Origin: Cetobacterium sp. NK01
Lineage (GTDB): Bacteria; Fusobacteriota; Fusobacteriia; Fusobacteriales; Fusobacteriaceae
Reading direction: 5' to 3'
DNA length: 64,000 nucleotides
Assembly (NCBI RefSeq): GCF_024506395.1
Contig: NZ_JANIBO010000001.1
Span: 1,674,001 to 1,738,000 of the forward strand
The position numbers and the translations under genes were made by a program. Positions within the stretch are counted from its first letter, which is position 1. The number at the start of each line of letters is the position of its first letter. Positions 33,493 to 43,443 of this stretch are shown here, piece by piece. Under the pieces are notes generated by a model, which searched no databases, had not been told where the DNA came from, and was given only the letters and a program-made list of their open reading frames with translations.

Positions 33493-35091
33493 GTGAGAGT
33501 AAAAGACAAGAAGAAATTTTTTAGATTTTTAATATTATTAACAATTTTTATTTTTACAATTTCTTGTGGAATGAAAAGATTCGTTTTTAATGACAAACAG
33601 CAAACTTCAGAAATGGTGAGCGATGAAATAAAGGTGGATGTTTTATCTTTGAATAAAACTAAAGAAATTACAGAATTAAAAAAAAAAGATTTGCCTATAG
33701 AAGAAGTTAAAATAGAAAAAACAGAAGTTTTAGATGAAAATAGCACAAAAAGTTTAAAAGTAGAAAAAACAGAGAAGTCATTAGAAAAAGAAGTAGTTAC
33801 TAAAAATTTTAAATATATAAAAAATCAGACTTTATTTGTTTATAAAGATGAAACTCAAAAGAATAAAGTTGATACTTTAAGAAGGGGAACTAAAATAGAA
33901 GTTTTAGAAGCCAAAGAGTTAGATCTTAATGGTAAGAAAAAAGAAGTTTTAAAAATATCTTACAAAAAAGATTTGAAAAATAGAAGTGGTTGGATAACAA
34001 AGGTTGATTTAGCAAATACTTTAAATGAAATTTTACCTTCTACTTGGAAAAATTTGGATTTTACAACAAATTATCCTGTAAATAATTTTCCAAATAATCC
34101 TAGAGTGGATGTAAAAGGTGTATATCTAAATATTTATACTATAGGAAGCACAAAAAAGATGGAGAGACTTATAAATTTAGCTAATACAACAGAGATAAAT
34201 GCCTTTGTAATTGATGTAAAAGATGATAATGGTGTTTTATCTTTTGAAATGGAAGCTCCTAAAAAATTTGGAATACCAGTTTCGAAAAATTATCCTATAA
34301 AAAATATAGGTGAATTTATGAAAAAAATGAAGGAGAATAATATTTATACAATAGCTAGAATTGTTTCTTTTAAAGATCCTACTTATGCAAAAGCAAATCC
34401 AGATAAAGTAATAACATCAAAAGATACAGGAAAACCATACACAAATAGTGATGGAATAATATGGGTTTCTGCACACGATAGAAATCTTTGGGAATATAAT
34501 TTAGCAGTGGCAGAAGAAGCAGCTAAAGCTGGATTTAATGAAATACAGTTTGATTATGTTAGATTTCCAGCTTCAAACGGAGGGAAATTAGATGCAAAAT
34601 TAAATTATAGAAATACAAAAAATGAATCTAAACCGGAAACGATACAGAAGTATTTGAAATATGCAAGACAGAGATTAAATGCTTTAGGAGTATATACAAG
34701 TGCGGATGTGTATGGACAAGTTGGAACATTTAGTGATGATATGGGATTAGGTCAACATTGGGAGACGGTAACTCAAGTTGTAGATTATATCTCTCCAATG
34801 ATGTATCCAAGTCACTATGGAAATGGAGCTTATGGAATATCTGTCCCAGATGCGCAACCTTATAAAACAATTTATCACTCAGTTAAAGATTCTATAAATA
34901 GAAATGAGAATGTGGAGGCGCCGGCAACAATAAGACCTTGGATACAAGCCTTTACTGCAAAATGGGTAAAAGGATATATCCCTTATAATGAAAAGGAAAT
35001 AAGAGAACAAATTAAAGCGATGAATGATTTGGGAGTAACAGAGTATTTGTTATGGAGTCCAAGTAATAACTATAAGATCACAGGGAAATAA
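33493..35091 (+). CDS. Lipoprotein with SH3-like region and DUF4015 glycoside-hydrolase-like TIM barrel
   Basis: 532 residues. The signal peptide ends in a lipobox (FTISC, acylated Cys25). A Lys/Glu-rich linker follows, then an SH3-like stretch (about 105-170, LFVYKDETQK to RSGWITKVD), then a DUF4015 barrel from about 190. The barrel shows NAFVIDVKDDNG, FNEIQFDYVRFPA (probable catalytic acid) and YISPMMYPSHY. The layout suggests a surface or periplasmic polysaccharide- or peptidoglycan-acting enzyme; the substrate is unproven. The start is GTG 33493: GGAGG at 33483-33487 is its ribosome site, so the upstream GTG 33481 is rejected. Confidence 0.82.
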   Translation: MRVKDKKKFFRFLILLTIFIFTISCGMKRFVFNDKQQTSEMVSDEIKVDVLSLNKTKEITELKKKDLPIEEVKIEKTEVLDENSTKSLKVEKTEKSLEKEVVTKNFKYIKNQTLFVYKDETQKNKVDTLRRGTKIEVLEAKELDLNGKKKEVLKISYKKDLKNRSGWITKVDLANTLNEILPSTWKNLDFTTNYPVNNFPNNPRVDVKGVYLNIYTIGSTKKMERLINLANTTEINAFVIDVKDDNGVLSFEMEAPKKFGIPVSKNYPIKNIGEFMKKMKENNIYTIARIVSFKDPTYAKANPDKVITSKDTGKPYTNSDGIIWVSAHDRNLWEYNLAVAEEAAKAGFNEIQFDYVRFPASNGGKLDAKLNYRNTKNESKPETIQKYLKYARQRLNALGVYTSADVYGQVGTFSDDMGLGQHWETVTQVVDYISPMMYPSHYGNGAYGISVPDAQPYKTIYHSVKDSINRNENVEAPATIRPWIQAFTAKWVKGYIPYNEKEIREQIKAMNDLGVTEYLLWSPSNNYKITGK

Positions 35092-35100
35092 AAATAAATG

Positions 35101-35129
35101 TTTAAAAAAAGTATAGTGTATGATATAAT
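35101..35129 (+). promoter_or_regulatory. Probable promoter for truB
   Basis: TTTAAA (35101-35106), a 17-base spacer and a perfect TATAAT (35124-35129), 30 bases before the TTG start of truB. Confidence 0.55.
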
Positions 35130-35159
35130 GTCATTTGAACTAATTTAAAGGAGAAAAGA

Positions 35160-36017
35160 TTGGAAGGAATAATAGTTATAGATAAACCTATCGGTATAAC
35201 TTCCTTTGATGTTATAAGGGTTTTAAGAAGAAATTTGAAAGAAAGAAGAATAGGACATACAGGAACTTTAGATCCTTTAGCAACTGGAATTCTAGTTATT
35301 TGTGTAGGGAAAGCTACAAAATTAGCACAGGATATAGAAGGATATGAAAAAGAGTATGTTGCAGATTTAGAACTTGGTTTTAAAACAGATACCTATGATA
35401 TAGAGGGGAAAGTTTTAGCTAAAGTAGAAGAGTTTAATATTTCTTATGAAAATTTTGAAGAAACATTAGAAACATTTAAAGGAGATATAAAGCAAATACC
35501 ACCAATGTATTCTGCTATAAAAGTGGATGGAAAGAAGCTTTATGAGTTAGCAAGAGAAGGTGTAGAGATTGAGAGAAAAGCTAGAGATGTTAGTATAAAA
35601 AATCTAGAAACTATATCTTTTGATGGAGTAAAGGCTAAGATTGATTGTACAGTTTCAAAAGGTACATATATAAGAAGTCTAATTTATGATTTAGGTGAGA
35701 AATTAGGAACTTTTGCAACAATGACTGGTTTAAGAAGAACTAGAGTTGGAGAAGAGGATTTAGCAAGAGCATTCACATTAGAAACTATTGAAAAAATGGT
35801 ATCAGAGAATGATTTTTCTTTCTTAGTTTCAATAGAGGATTATTTTAAATTTCCTAAAGTAGATATTGAAGATGAAAATGATTTAAAACTTTTTGTTAAT
35901 GGTCAAAGATGTAAAAAAAGAATAAATGAAGGAAAATATAGAGTTTATTCTAAGAATAATTTTATAGGCTTAGGTGAGGTTACAAAAGGATTATTAAAAG
36001 GTTACAAATATTATTAA
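35160..36017 (+). CDS. truB: tRNA pseudouridine-55 synthase
   Basis: Makes pseudouridine 55 in the T loop of tRNAs. 285 residues, with the catalytic Asp in GHTGTLDPLATGIL, the substrate loop PPMYSAIKVDGKKLYELAR and CTVSKGTYIRSL. The start is TTG 35160 with AAAGGAGA upstream, giving the expected MEGIIVIDKP N-terminus. It is followed 18 bases later by typA, so the two are likely co-transcribed. Confidence 0.95.
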   Translation: MEGIIVIDKPIGITSFDVIRVLRRNLKERRIGHTGTLDPLATGILVICVGKATKLAQDIEGYEKEYVADLELGFKTDTYDIEGKVLAKVEEFNISYENFEETLETFKGDIKQIPPMYSAIKVDGKKLYELAREGVEIERKARDVSIKNLETISFDGVKAKIDCTVSKGTYIRSLIYDLGEKLGTFATMTGLRRTRVGEEDLARAFTLETIEKMVSENDFSFLVSIEDYFKFPKVDIEDENDLKLFVNGQRCKKRINEGKYRVYSKNNFIGLGEVTKGLLKGYKYY

Positions 36018-36035
36018 TTATAGAGAGGAAGAAAT

Positions 36036-37841
36036 ATGAAGATTAAAAACATTGCAATTATTGCACACGTTGACCATGGAAAAACAACTTTGGTTGACTG
36101 TTTATTAAGACAATCTGGAGTTTTCGGAGCTCACGAACTTGAAAAAGTTGCTGAGAGAGTAATGGACTCTAACGATATTGAAAAAGAAAGAGGAATAACA
36201 ATATTCTCTAAAAATGCTTCAGTAAGATATGGAGATTGTAAAATTAATATTATAGATACTCCAGGACACGCGGACTTCGGTGGAGAAGTTCAGAGAATTA
36301 TGAAAATGGTTGATTGTGTTGTTTTACTAGTAGATGCGTTTGAGGGGCCAATGCCACAAACAAAATACGTATTAAAGAAAGCTTTAGAGCAAGGACACAG
36401 ACCAATAGTTGTAGTAAATAAAGTAGATAGACCAAATGCAAGACCTGAAGAGGTTTTATATATGGTTTACGATCTATTTATCGAACTTAATGCTAACGAA
36501 TTACAACTAGAGTTCCCAGTTGTATATGCTTCAGGAAAAGCTGGTTTTGCTAAAAAAGAGTTAAACGATAATAGCGACAATATGCAACCTTTATTCGAAA
36601 CAATAATAGAGCATGTTGAAGATGCAGAGGGAGACAACAACAAACCTACGCAATTTTTAATAACAAACATTGAGTATGATAACTATGTTGGAAAACTAGC
36701 TGTTGGAAGACTTTACAATGGTACATTAAAAAGAAATCAAGATGTTATGTTAATAAAAAGAGATGGAAAGCAAATTAGAGGAAAGGTTTCAGTTCTTTAT
36801 GGATATGAAGGTCTAAAAAGAGTTGAAATTCAAGAAGCTTTCTCTGGAGATATAATCTCAGTTGCAGGTTTAGATAACATTGATATCGGAGAGACAATTG
36901 CTGATTTCAATGAGCCAATTGCTTTACCAGTAATTGATATAGATGAGCCAACTTTAGCAATGACATTCATGGTAAATGATTCTCCATTTGCTGGAAAAGA
37001 AGGTAAATTTGTAACATCTAGAAATATTTGGGATAGACTTCAAAAAGAGCTTCAAACAAACGTTAGTATGAGAGTAGAAGCAACAGAAAGTCCAGATGCT
37101 TTCGTAGTAAAAGGAAGAGGAGAACTTCAACTTTCAATACTTTTAGAGAATATGAGAAGAGAAGGATTTGAAATTCAAGTTTCTAAACCAAGAGTTTTAT
37201 TAAAAGATATTGATGGAGAAAAATATGAACCAATCGAATTAGCAATGGTTGACGTTGATGATGCGTTCGTAGGTGTTGTAATTGAAAAAATGGGTATCAG
37301 AAAAGGAGAAATGATAACAATGACTCCTGGAACTGATGGATATACAAGATTAGAGTTCAAAGTACCTGCAAGAGGATTAATTGGATTTAGAAATGAATTC
37401 TTAACAGATACAAAAGGAACAGGAATCTTAAATCATTCATTCTATGATTTTGAATTATATAAAGGTCCAATTCCAACAAGAGCTAAAGGAGTTTTAATTT
37501 CTTTAGAGCAAGGAACAACTGTAGCTTATGCTTTAGGTGGATTACAAGATAGAGGAGTATTATTTACTGATCCAGGAGTAGCTGTTTATGAAGGAATGAT
37601 CGTAGGAGAACATAACAGAGATAACGATTTAGTTGTAAACGTATGTAAAGCTAAGAAATTAACTAACATGAGAGCATCAGGAAGTGATGATGCAATAAAA
37701 CTAGCTACACCTAGAAGATATACTTTAGAGCAAGCTCTTGATTATATAGCAGATGATGAGTTAGTAGAGATTACGCCAACTAATATTAGAATAAGAAAGA
37801 AATTCTTAAAAGAAGGCGACAGAAGAAAAAACTCTAAATAA
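36036..37841 (+). CDS. typA: Ribosome-associated GTPase TypA/BipA
   Basis: A 601-residue translational GTPase that aids 50S assembly, mainly under stress. G1 AHVDHGKTTLV, switch ERGITIFSKNA, G3 DTPGHADFGGE and G4 NKVDRPNARP are intact. Downstream are the EF-G-like domains and the BipA-specific C-terminal domain with KGVLISLEQG and GMIVGEHNRDNDL. Codon use is more C-rich than in adjacent genes, suggesting strong expression. Confidence 0.97.
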   Translation: MKIKNIAIIAHVDHGKTTLVDCLLRQSGVFGAHELEKVAERVMDSNDIEKERGITIFSKNASVRYGDCKINIIDTPGHADFGGEVQRIMKMVDCVVLLVDAFEGPMPQTKYVLKKALEQGHRPIVVVNKVDRPNARPEEVLYMVYDLFIELNANELQLEFPVVYASGKAGFAKKELNDNSDNMQPLFETIIEHVEDAEGDNNKPTQFLITNIEYDNYVGKLAVGRLYNGTLKRNQDVMLIKRDGKQIRGKVSVLYGYEGLKRVEIQEAFSGDIISVAGLDNIDIGETIADFNEPIALPVIDIDEPTLAMTFMVNDSPFAGKEGKFVTSRNIWDRLQKELQTNVSMRVEATESPDAFVVKGRGELQLSILLENMRREGFEIQVSKPRVLLKDIDGEKYEPIELAMVDVDDAFVGVVIEKMGIRKGEMITMTPGTDGYTRLEFKVPARGLIGFRNEFLTDTKGTGILNHSFYDFELYKGPIPTRAKGVLISLEQGTTVAYALGGLQDRGVLFTDPGVAVYEGMIVGEHNRDNDLVVNVCKAKKLTNMRASGSDDAIKLATPRRYTLEQALDYIADDELVEITPTNIRIRKKFLKEGDRRKNSK

Positions 37842-37860
37842 TATTTAAAGAGGTATATCT

Positions 37861-38661
37861 ATGAAGAAATTGTTGTTTGTAATTATGCTGTTACTTCTTT
37901 TTGTAGGTTGTAGTAGTTTTAATAGGAAAAAATATATAGAAGATGAAGTTATAGCAGCAGTAGTTGTAGATAATGTATATATTTTAAATAGAGCAATAAA
38001 AAATGGTTTTAACATAGATCAACAATTAAAAAGTGGAGATACTCTTTTAAGTTTAGCCTTAAAAGAGGATTCTCTACAAGTTATAGCTGCTTTATTATCT
38101 AATGGTGCAAATATAACTAAAAATTTACCTGCAAGGCAAAATATAGGAGTTAACACATTAACTTCTTCAAGACCACCTATTTTTTATGTAAATAGTATGG
38201 AGTCTTTGCAAATGCTTTTAAATGATAAGGCAGATATAAATGTTTTTACAGGTGACGGAGAGCTTCTTTTAAATTTTTATATAAAAACAAGACCACAGGA
38301 GTTAGCAATAAAATTAATAAATAATGGTGCTAACTTAAAAATATTGGACTCAAGTAAATGGTATCCAATATTTTGGGCAGTAAATATAGAAAATGAAGAA
38401 ATATTAAAAGAATTATTGAAAATAGATAATACACAATATTTGTTAAAAGATGATAAAGGAAACTATCCAATATATTATGCAAATTCAAGAGAAGTTATAA
38501 AAGAATTATTAAAGGGTGAATATAACTCAAAAGAAAAAAATATATATGGAGAAAATATCTTAGGAGAAGTGTATTTAAAAATAAAAAAATTAGGATACAA
38601 TGATCTAATTCCTATTCTTTTAAAAAAAGGTGTAAATCCTAATTATACTTCATATAAATAA
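37861..38661 (+). CDS. Ankyrin-repeat lipoprotein
   Basis: 266 residues. The signal peptide ends in lipobox LLFVGCSS (Cys17), so it is probably a lipid-anchored envelope protein. Ankyrin-type repeats of about 33 residues follow: SGDTLLSLALKEDSLQVIAA, then LLSNGANI; later DSSKWYPIFWAV and DDKGNYPIYYAN. Ankyrin repeats bind proteins; no partner can be named. It lies 19 bases behind typA and is followed by a very long hairpin. Confidence 0.75.
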   Translation: MKKLLFVIMLLLLFVGCSSFNRKKYIEDEVIAAVVVDNVYILNRAIKNGFNIDQQLKSGDTLLSLALKEDSLQVIAALLSNGANITKNLPARQNIGVNTLTSSRPPIFYVNSMESLQMLLNDKADINVFTGDGELLLNFYIKTRPQELAIKLINNGANLKILDSSKWYPIFWAVNIENEEILKELLKIDNTQYLLKDDKGNYPIYYANSREVIKELLKGEYNSKEKNIYGENILGEVYLKIKKLGYNDLIPILLKKGVNPNYTSYK

Positions 38662-38668
38662 AAATTAT

Positions 38669-38719
38669 AATAGTTAAAGCAAGGATAGAATTTTATTAGT
38701 TCTATCCTTGTTAACTATT
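38669..38719. terminator. Long hairpin after the ankyrin lipoprotein gene
   Basis: A 20-base-pair stem with a two-base bulge: AATAGTTAA and CAAGGATAGAA (38669-38677, 38680-38690) against TTCTATCCTTG and TTAACTATT (38700-38719), with a 9-base loop. It is unusually long and has no T run, so it may be a terminator of unusual type or an mRNA-stabilising stem. Confidence 0.55.
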
Positions 38720-38727
38720 TAGTGAAC

Positions 38728-38756
38728 TTGAAAAAATGAAAAAAATAATGTATAAT
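38728..38756 (+). promoter_or_regulatory. Promoter of the Trk/Ktr potassium uptake genes
   Basis: TTGAAA (38728-38733), a 17-base spacer and a perfect TATAAT (38751-38756), 31 bases before the start codon. Confidence 0.7.
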
Positions 38757-38787
38757 TTCAAAAGCATTTTTTCATAGGAGGAAATAA

Positions 38788-40134
38788 ATGATAAGGAAAC
38801 TTTTAAGCCCTATAGATAGATTATCTTTTTCAAGAAAATTGATATTAGGATTTTTTACAGCAATAATTTTAGGTTCAATATTGTTATATTTGCCGTTTTC
38901 TCTTCAAGATGGCCAAGAGATAAGTTTTTTAACAGCAGTTTTCACAATTACATCTGCGATATGTGTTACTGGATTATCAGTTATAGATATAAGTAAAGTT
39001 TTATCTTTTCAAGGTCAAATAATTTTATTGATTTTTATACAATTAGGTGGACTAGGAGTAATGACTTTTTCATCATTATTTTTTTTACTAATTGGAAAGA
39101 AAATAGGTTATAAAGATCGAGAATTAATAAAAGAAGAAAGAAACGCTGAAAATAGCGGCGAAGTTGTAGAGTTTATAAAAAAAATAGTAATTATTGTAAT
39201 GTTGATAGAAGGAATAGGAGCATTTTTTTTAACATTGGAATTTTTGAAAATTTTTGAGTTTTCTAAAGCCTTATATTTTGGTATATTTCATTCAATTTCA
39301 GCTTTTTGTAATGCTGGATTTGCATTATTTTCTAATAATTTAGAAAGTTATCCAGGAAGTATATTAATGAATATGACAGTAGCCTATTTAATAATATTAG
39401 GAGGAATAGGATTTTCAGTAATAAATTCAGTTTTAGTAGCAGTTAGAAGGGATGTAAAAAGATTTACATTAACTTCAAAAGTTGCTATTCTAGTTTCAAT
39501 GTTTTTAACATTTGTTGGAATGATTTTATTCTTTTTATTGGAGTATAAAAACCCTTCAACAATTGGTAATTTAAGTTGGTTTGATAAGGTATTAGCTTCT
39601 TTCTTTCAGAGTGTAACTACAAGAACTGCTGGCTTTAATACCGTTCCAATGGGATCTTTAAATCCAGCAACAATATTTATGTTTTGTATCTTAATGTTTA
39701 TTGGAGCATCTCCAGGATCTACAGGGGGTGGAATAAAAACAACAACAATAGGAGTAATTATTTTTTATGTTGTAGGAGTTGTACAAGGTAAAGAAAATAT
39801 AAATGTTTTTAATAGAAGAATAAGTTGGGATATACTAAATAGAGCATTAGCAATATTGATAATATCTATTATATATGTATCTATAGTAATCATGGCTGTA
39901 ATGACTATAGAAAATATGAGTTTTGAAAAGGTAACATTTGAAGTTATATCCGCTTTTGCTACTGTTGGATTATCTATGGGGATAACAGCAGATTTAAGTG
40001 CGATGTCGAAAATACTTATAATAATTACTATGTTTATAGGAAGATTAGGTCCTATGACATTTGCTTTAGCTTTAGGGGAAAAGAAAGTTAAACAAAACTT
40101 AAGATATCCAAAAGAAAATATTTTAGTAGGATAA
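38788..40134 (+). CDS. Potassium transporter membrane subunit, TrkH/KtrB type
   Basis: 448 residues with four M1-P-M2 repeats. The four filter loops are visible: TSAICVTGLSV, ISAFCNAGFAL, TTRTAGFNTV and ISAFATVGLSM, each with the conserved glycine. The size and single RCK partner next door fit the KtrAB form. Takes up K+ with Na+ or H+ coupling for osmotic balance. 16 bases before ktrA. Confidence 0.93.
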   Translation: MIRKLLSPIDRLSFSRKLILGFFTAIILGSILLYLPFSLQDGQEISFLTAVFTITSAICVTGLSVIDISKVLSFQGQIILLIFIQLGGLGVMTFSSLFFLLIGKKIGYKDRELIKEERNAENSGEVVEFIKKIVIIVMLIEGIGAFFLTLEFLKIFEFSKALYFGIFHSISAFCNAGFALFSNNLESYPGSILMNMTVAYLIILGGIGFSVINSVLVAVRRDVKRFTLTSKVAILVSMFLTFVGMILFFLLEYKNPSTIGNLSWFDKVLASFFQSVTTRTAGFNTVPMGSLNPATIFMFCILMFIGASPGSTGGGIKTTTIGVIIFYVVGVVQGKENINVFNRRISWDILNRALAILIISIIYVSIVIMAVMTIENMSFEKVTFEVISAFATVGLSMGITADLSAMSKILIIITMFIGRLGPMTFALALGEKKVKQNLRYPKENILVG

Positions 40135-40150
40135 TTAATGGAGGGAATTT

Positions 40151-40807
40151 ATGAAACAATATGTAGTAATAGGAATGGGAAGATTTGGTTCAAGTGTTGC
40201 AGAGACTTTATATAAAGCTAATGAGGAAGTATTGGCAATTGATGAATCTGAAGATATAATACAAGAAGCAGTAAATAGTGGAATAGTTGAAAATGCAGTG
40301 GTAGCAGACGCAACAGATGATAAAGAACTTAATAATATTGGATTAGAAGGATTTGATGTTGCATTTGTTTGTATAGGAGCAATAGAACCAAGCATAATGG
40401 TAACATTAAATTTAAAAGAGTTAGGTGTAAAAAAGATAATTGTAAAAGCAGTTTCAAGAAGACACGGTAAAGTTTTAGAAAAAATAGGTGCTAATCAAGT
40501 TGTTTATCCAGAAGAATATATGGGAAAAAGGGCTGCAATGGCTGCAATGGATCCAAATATGATAGAGCATTTTAGATTCTCTAAAGATTTTTTGTTAGCA
40601 GAAATAAAATCGCCTGAAATATTTTGGAATAAAACTCTTATAGAATTAGATATAAGAAAAAGGTATAATGTAAACATAGTAGGAATAAAAAAAGGAAATA
40701 GAAATTTTATTCCCAATTTGTCAGCGGATACTGTTATAGAGCAGGGAGATATTCTTCTTGTAATTACAGATGCTAAAACAGCTGCAGAATTAAAGAATTT
40801 AAAGTAA
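40151..40807 (+). CDS. Potassium uptake regulatory subunit, KtrA/TrkA type
   Basis: A 218-residue cytoplasmic RCK protein: one Rossmann TrkA-N domain (VVIGMGRFGSSVAETLY nucleotide loop, acidic residue in LAIDESE) and one TrkA-C domain (about 135-218, IRKRYNVNIVGIKKG, IEQGDILLVIT). The single-unit length is that of KtrA, not of the doubled TrkA. It binds ATP/ADP or NAD(H) and gates the membrane subunit encoded just upstream. Confidence 0.93.
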   Translation: MKQYVVIGMGRFGSSVAETLYKANEEVLAIDESEDIIQEAVNSGIVENAVVADATDDKELNNIGLEGFDVAFVCIGAIEPSIMVTLNLKELGVKKIIVKAVSRRHGKVLEKIGANQVVYPEEYMGKRAAMAAMDPNMIEHFRFSKDFLLAEIKSPEIFWNKTLIELDIRKRYNVNIVGIKKGNRNFIPNLSADTVIEQGDILLVITDAKTAAELKNLK

Positions 40808-40822
40808 TAGAGAGGAGTAAAA

Positions 40823-42712
40823 ATGCAAAATTTTGATGTTATAGTTGTAGGGGCGGGACATGCAGGATGTGAAGCTGCTTTAGCTGCAGCAAGAATGGGG
40901 GCTAAAACAGCCATCTTTACAATATTATTAGACAATATAGGATACATGTCATGTAATCCATCTCTTGGAGGACCAGCTAAATCTCATTTAGTAAAGGAGA
41001 TTGATGCTTTAGGTGGAGAAATGGGAAGAAATATAGATAAAACATTTATTCAAATTAGAGTGTTAAATACTAAAAAAGGTCCAGCGGTGAGATCTTTAAG
41101 AGCTCAGGCAGATAAAGTTAATTATAGCAAAGAGATGAAAAAAACTCTTGAAAATACAGATAATTTAGATGTTATACAAGGAATGGTAACAGAGATTATT
41201 GTTGAAAATAGTAAAGTTGTTGGGATTAAGACTAAAGAGGGCGTGGAATATAGAGCAAAAGCTGTAGTAATAGCGACTGGAACATTCATGAGAGGTTTAA
41301 TTCATATTGGAGAAAAGCAATTCCAAGGTGGAAGAATGGGAGAGTTATCTTCAGAAGAGTTACCTGTATCATTAGAAACATTAGGACTAAAACTAGGAAG
41401 ATTTAAAACAGGAACACCCCCAAGAATAGATGCGAGAACAATAGATTATTCAAAAGTAGAGGTTCAGCCAGGAGATGAAGGAATCTTAAAATTCTCAAGC
41501 AGAACAACAGCAAATGAAGTACTATCAAGAAAACAAATACCATGTCACATGGTGTTTACAAATAAAGAGGTTCATGACACTATAATTTCAAATAAAGATA
41601 GATCTCCATTATTTAATGGAACTATTCAAGGAACAGGGCCTAGATATTGTCCTTCAATTGAAGATAAAGTTTTTAGATATCCTGATAAAGACAGACATCA
41701 CCTTTTCTTAGAGAAAGAGGGATATGATACTAATGAGGTTTATATTAGTGGATTCTCATCATCATTACCGACAGATGTTCAATATGAAATGTTAAAAGGT
41801 ATAGAAGGTTTAGAGAATGCAAAAATAATGAGATATGCTTATGCTATTGAGTATGACTATATTATTCCTGAAGAGATAAAATATAGTTTAGAAACTAAAA
41901 AAATAGAAAATCTATTTTTAGCAGGGCAAATAAATGGAACATCGGGTTATGAAGAAGCAGGATCTCAAGGGCTTATGGCAGGAATAAATGCTACAAGAAA
42001 AGTATTTGGTCAAGAGCCAGTAATATTAGATAGAGCAGACTCTTACATTGGAACATTAATAGATGATTTAGTTTCAAAAGGAACAAATGAGCCATATAGA
42101 ATGTTTACTGCAAGAAGTGAGTATAGATTAGTTTTAAGAGAGGATAATGCAGATTTAAGATTATCTAAAATAGGATATGATATTGGTTTAGTTTCTGAAG
42201 AAGAATATGCAAGAGTTCAAAAAAAAGAAAAAGATGTGGCTGAAATAATAGAAAAATTGGAGAAACAACATGTTGGAAGTAGTAATCCTAGAGTTAATGA
42301 AGTTTTAATTAAGGCTAATGAACCAGAGGTAAAATCTGGAATAACATTAATAGAGTTATTAAGAAGACCTGAAGTAAGCTATTCAGATATAAAGTATATT
42401 TCAGAATTGATAGAGAAATTTGATTTAGGATCTTATGATGAAGATACAGAATATCAAGTTGAAGTCCAAGTAAAATATTCAGGATATATTCAAAAGTCAT
42501 TAAAAATGATAGAGAAACATAAAGGATTAGAAAATAAAAAGCTTCCTGAAGATATGGATTACGATTCTTTAGAGAATATGCCAAAAGAAGCAAAAGACAA
42601 ATTGAAGCAGGTGAGACCTTATAATATAGGTCAAGCTTCTAGAATTTCAGGAGTTTCTCCTGCAGATATTCAGGTTCTATTAATGTATCTAAAAATGAGA
42701 GGTAATAAATAG
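40823..42712 (+). CDS. mnmG: tRNA uridine-34 carboxymethylaminomethyl enzyme MnmG (GidA)
   Basis: A 629-residue FAD enzyme that with MnmE installs the cmnm5 group on U34 of tRNAs. FAD loop [19 protein letters not shown], the catalytic region [30 protein letters not shown] and the C-terminal [16 protein letters not shown] domain are all present, and the length is typical. It joins rsmG without a gap, the common gidAB pairing; mnmE is not in the window. Confidence 0.97.
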   Translation: MQNFDVIVVGAGHAGCEAALAAARMGAKTAIFTILLDNIGYMSCNPSLGGPAKSHLVKEIDALGGEMGRNIDKTFIQIRVLNTKKGPAVRSLRAQADKVNYSKEMKKTLENTDNLDVIQGMVTEIIVENSKVVGIKTKEGVEYRAKAVVIATGTFMRGLIHIGEKQFQGGRMGELSSEELPVSLETLGLKLGRFKTGTPPRIDARTIDYSKVEVQPGDEGILKFSSRTTANEVLSRKQIPCHMVFTNKEVHDTIISNKDRSPLFNGTIQGTGPRYCPSIEDKVFRYPDKDRHHLFLEKEGYDTNEVYISGFSSSLPTDVQYEMLKGIEGLENAKIMRYAYAIEYDYIIPEEIKYSLETKKIENLFLAGQINGTSGYEEAGSQGLMAGINATRKVFGQEPVILDRADSYIGTLIDDLVSKGTNEPYRMFTARSEYRLVLREDNADLRLSKIGYDIGLVSEEEYARVQKKEKDVAEIIEKLEKQHVGSSNPRVNEVLIKANEPEVKSGITLIELLRRPEVSYSDIKYISELIEKFDLGSYDEDTEYQVEVQVKYSGYIQKSLKMIEKHKGLENKKLPEDMDYDSLENMPKEAKDKLKQVRPYNIGQASRISGVSPADIQVLLMYLKMRGNK

Positions 42713-43417
42713 ATGAAAGAGTATTTAGTTGAAGGAATAAAAAAGATAGGTTTAGAATATACTGATAAAAAGATAGATAATCTAGTTAAATATTTAGAAT
42801 ATTTAGTAGAATACAATTCTCATACAAATTTAACAGCTATTAGAGATACAAAAGATGCAATAGAAAAGCATTTCTTAGATTCTCTTCTTTTGCAAAATTT
42901 AATAGATGAGAAAAAAGGTAAAAAAGCTATTGATATAGGAACAGGAGCAGGATTTCCAGGGATGGTATTAGCTATTTTTAATCCAGATATGGAATTTGTT
43001 TTGATGGATTCTGTTGGAAAGAAGACAGTATTTTTACAAAATGTAAAAGAGTTATTAAATTTAGAAAATGTAACTGTAATTAATTCTAGAGCAGAAGATT
43101 ATATAAATGATTCTAATAGAGAGAGTTTTGATATAGGTCTTTGTAGAGGAGTTAATAAATTAAATGTTATTTTAGAGTATATGATACCTTTTATAAAAGT
43201 TGATGGTTATTTTTTAGCTCAAAAAATGGCCGGGACAGAGGAAGAGGGAGAAGCAACAAATGCATTAGAAACTTTAGGTGCAAAAATTGTAAAAATACAC
43301 AGATATAAGTTACCGACTTATGGTGATGAAAGATTAGTTGTTGAAATTTTAAAAGAAAAATCAACAGATAAAAAATACCCAAGAAGAGCAGGAGTGGCTT
43401 TAAAAAAACCATTATAA
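42713..43417 (+). CDS. rsmG: 16S rRNA (guanine-527-N7)-methyltransferase RsmG (GidB)
   Basis: A 234-residue Rossmann methyltransferase. SAM loop AIDIGTGAGFPGMVLAI, NSRAEDYI and CRGVNKLN are visible, and SHTNLTAIRDTKDAIEKHFLDS is the usual N-terminal block. It methylates G527 of 16S rRNA, whose loss gives low-level streptomycin resistance. Its ATG immediately follows the mnmG stop. Confidence 0.96.
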   Translation: MKEYLVEGIKKIGLEYTDKKIDNLVKYLEYLVEYNSHTNLTAIRDTKDAIEKHFLDSLLLQNLIDEKKGKKAIDIGTGAGFPGMVLAIFNPDMEFVLMDSVGKKTVFLQNVKELLNLENVTVINSRAEDYINDSNRESFDIGLCRGVNKLNVILEYMIPFIKVDGYFLAQKMAGTEEEGEATNALETLGAKIVKIHRYKLPTYGDERLVVEILKEKSTDKKYPRRAGVALKKPL

Positions 43418-43443
43418 ATATACTAATTAGGGAGGGGAGAGAT

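Noticed and set aside
33429-33746. A 105-codon minus-strand frame across the start of the DUF4015 lipoprotein gene
   Set aside because: It overlaps a well-supported gene and its ribosome site, and its hydrophobic product mirrors the Lys-rich signal peptide region in antisense.
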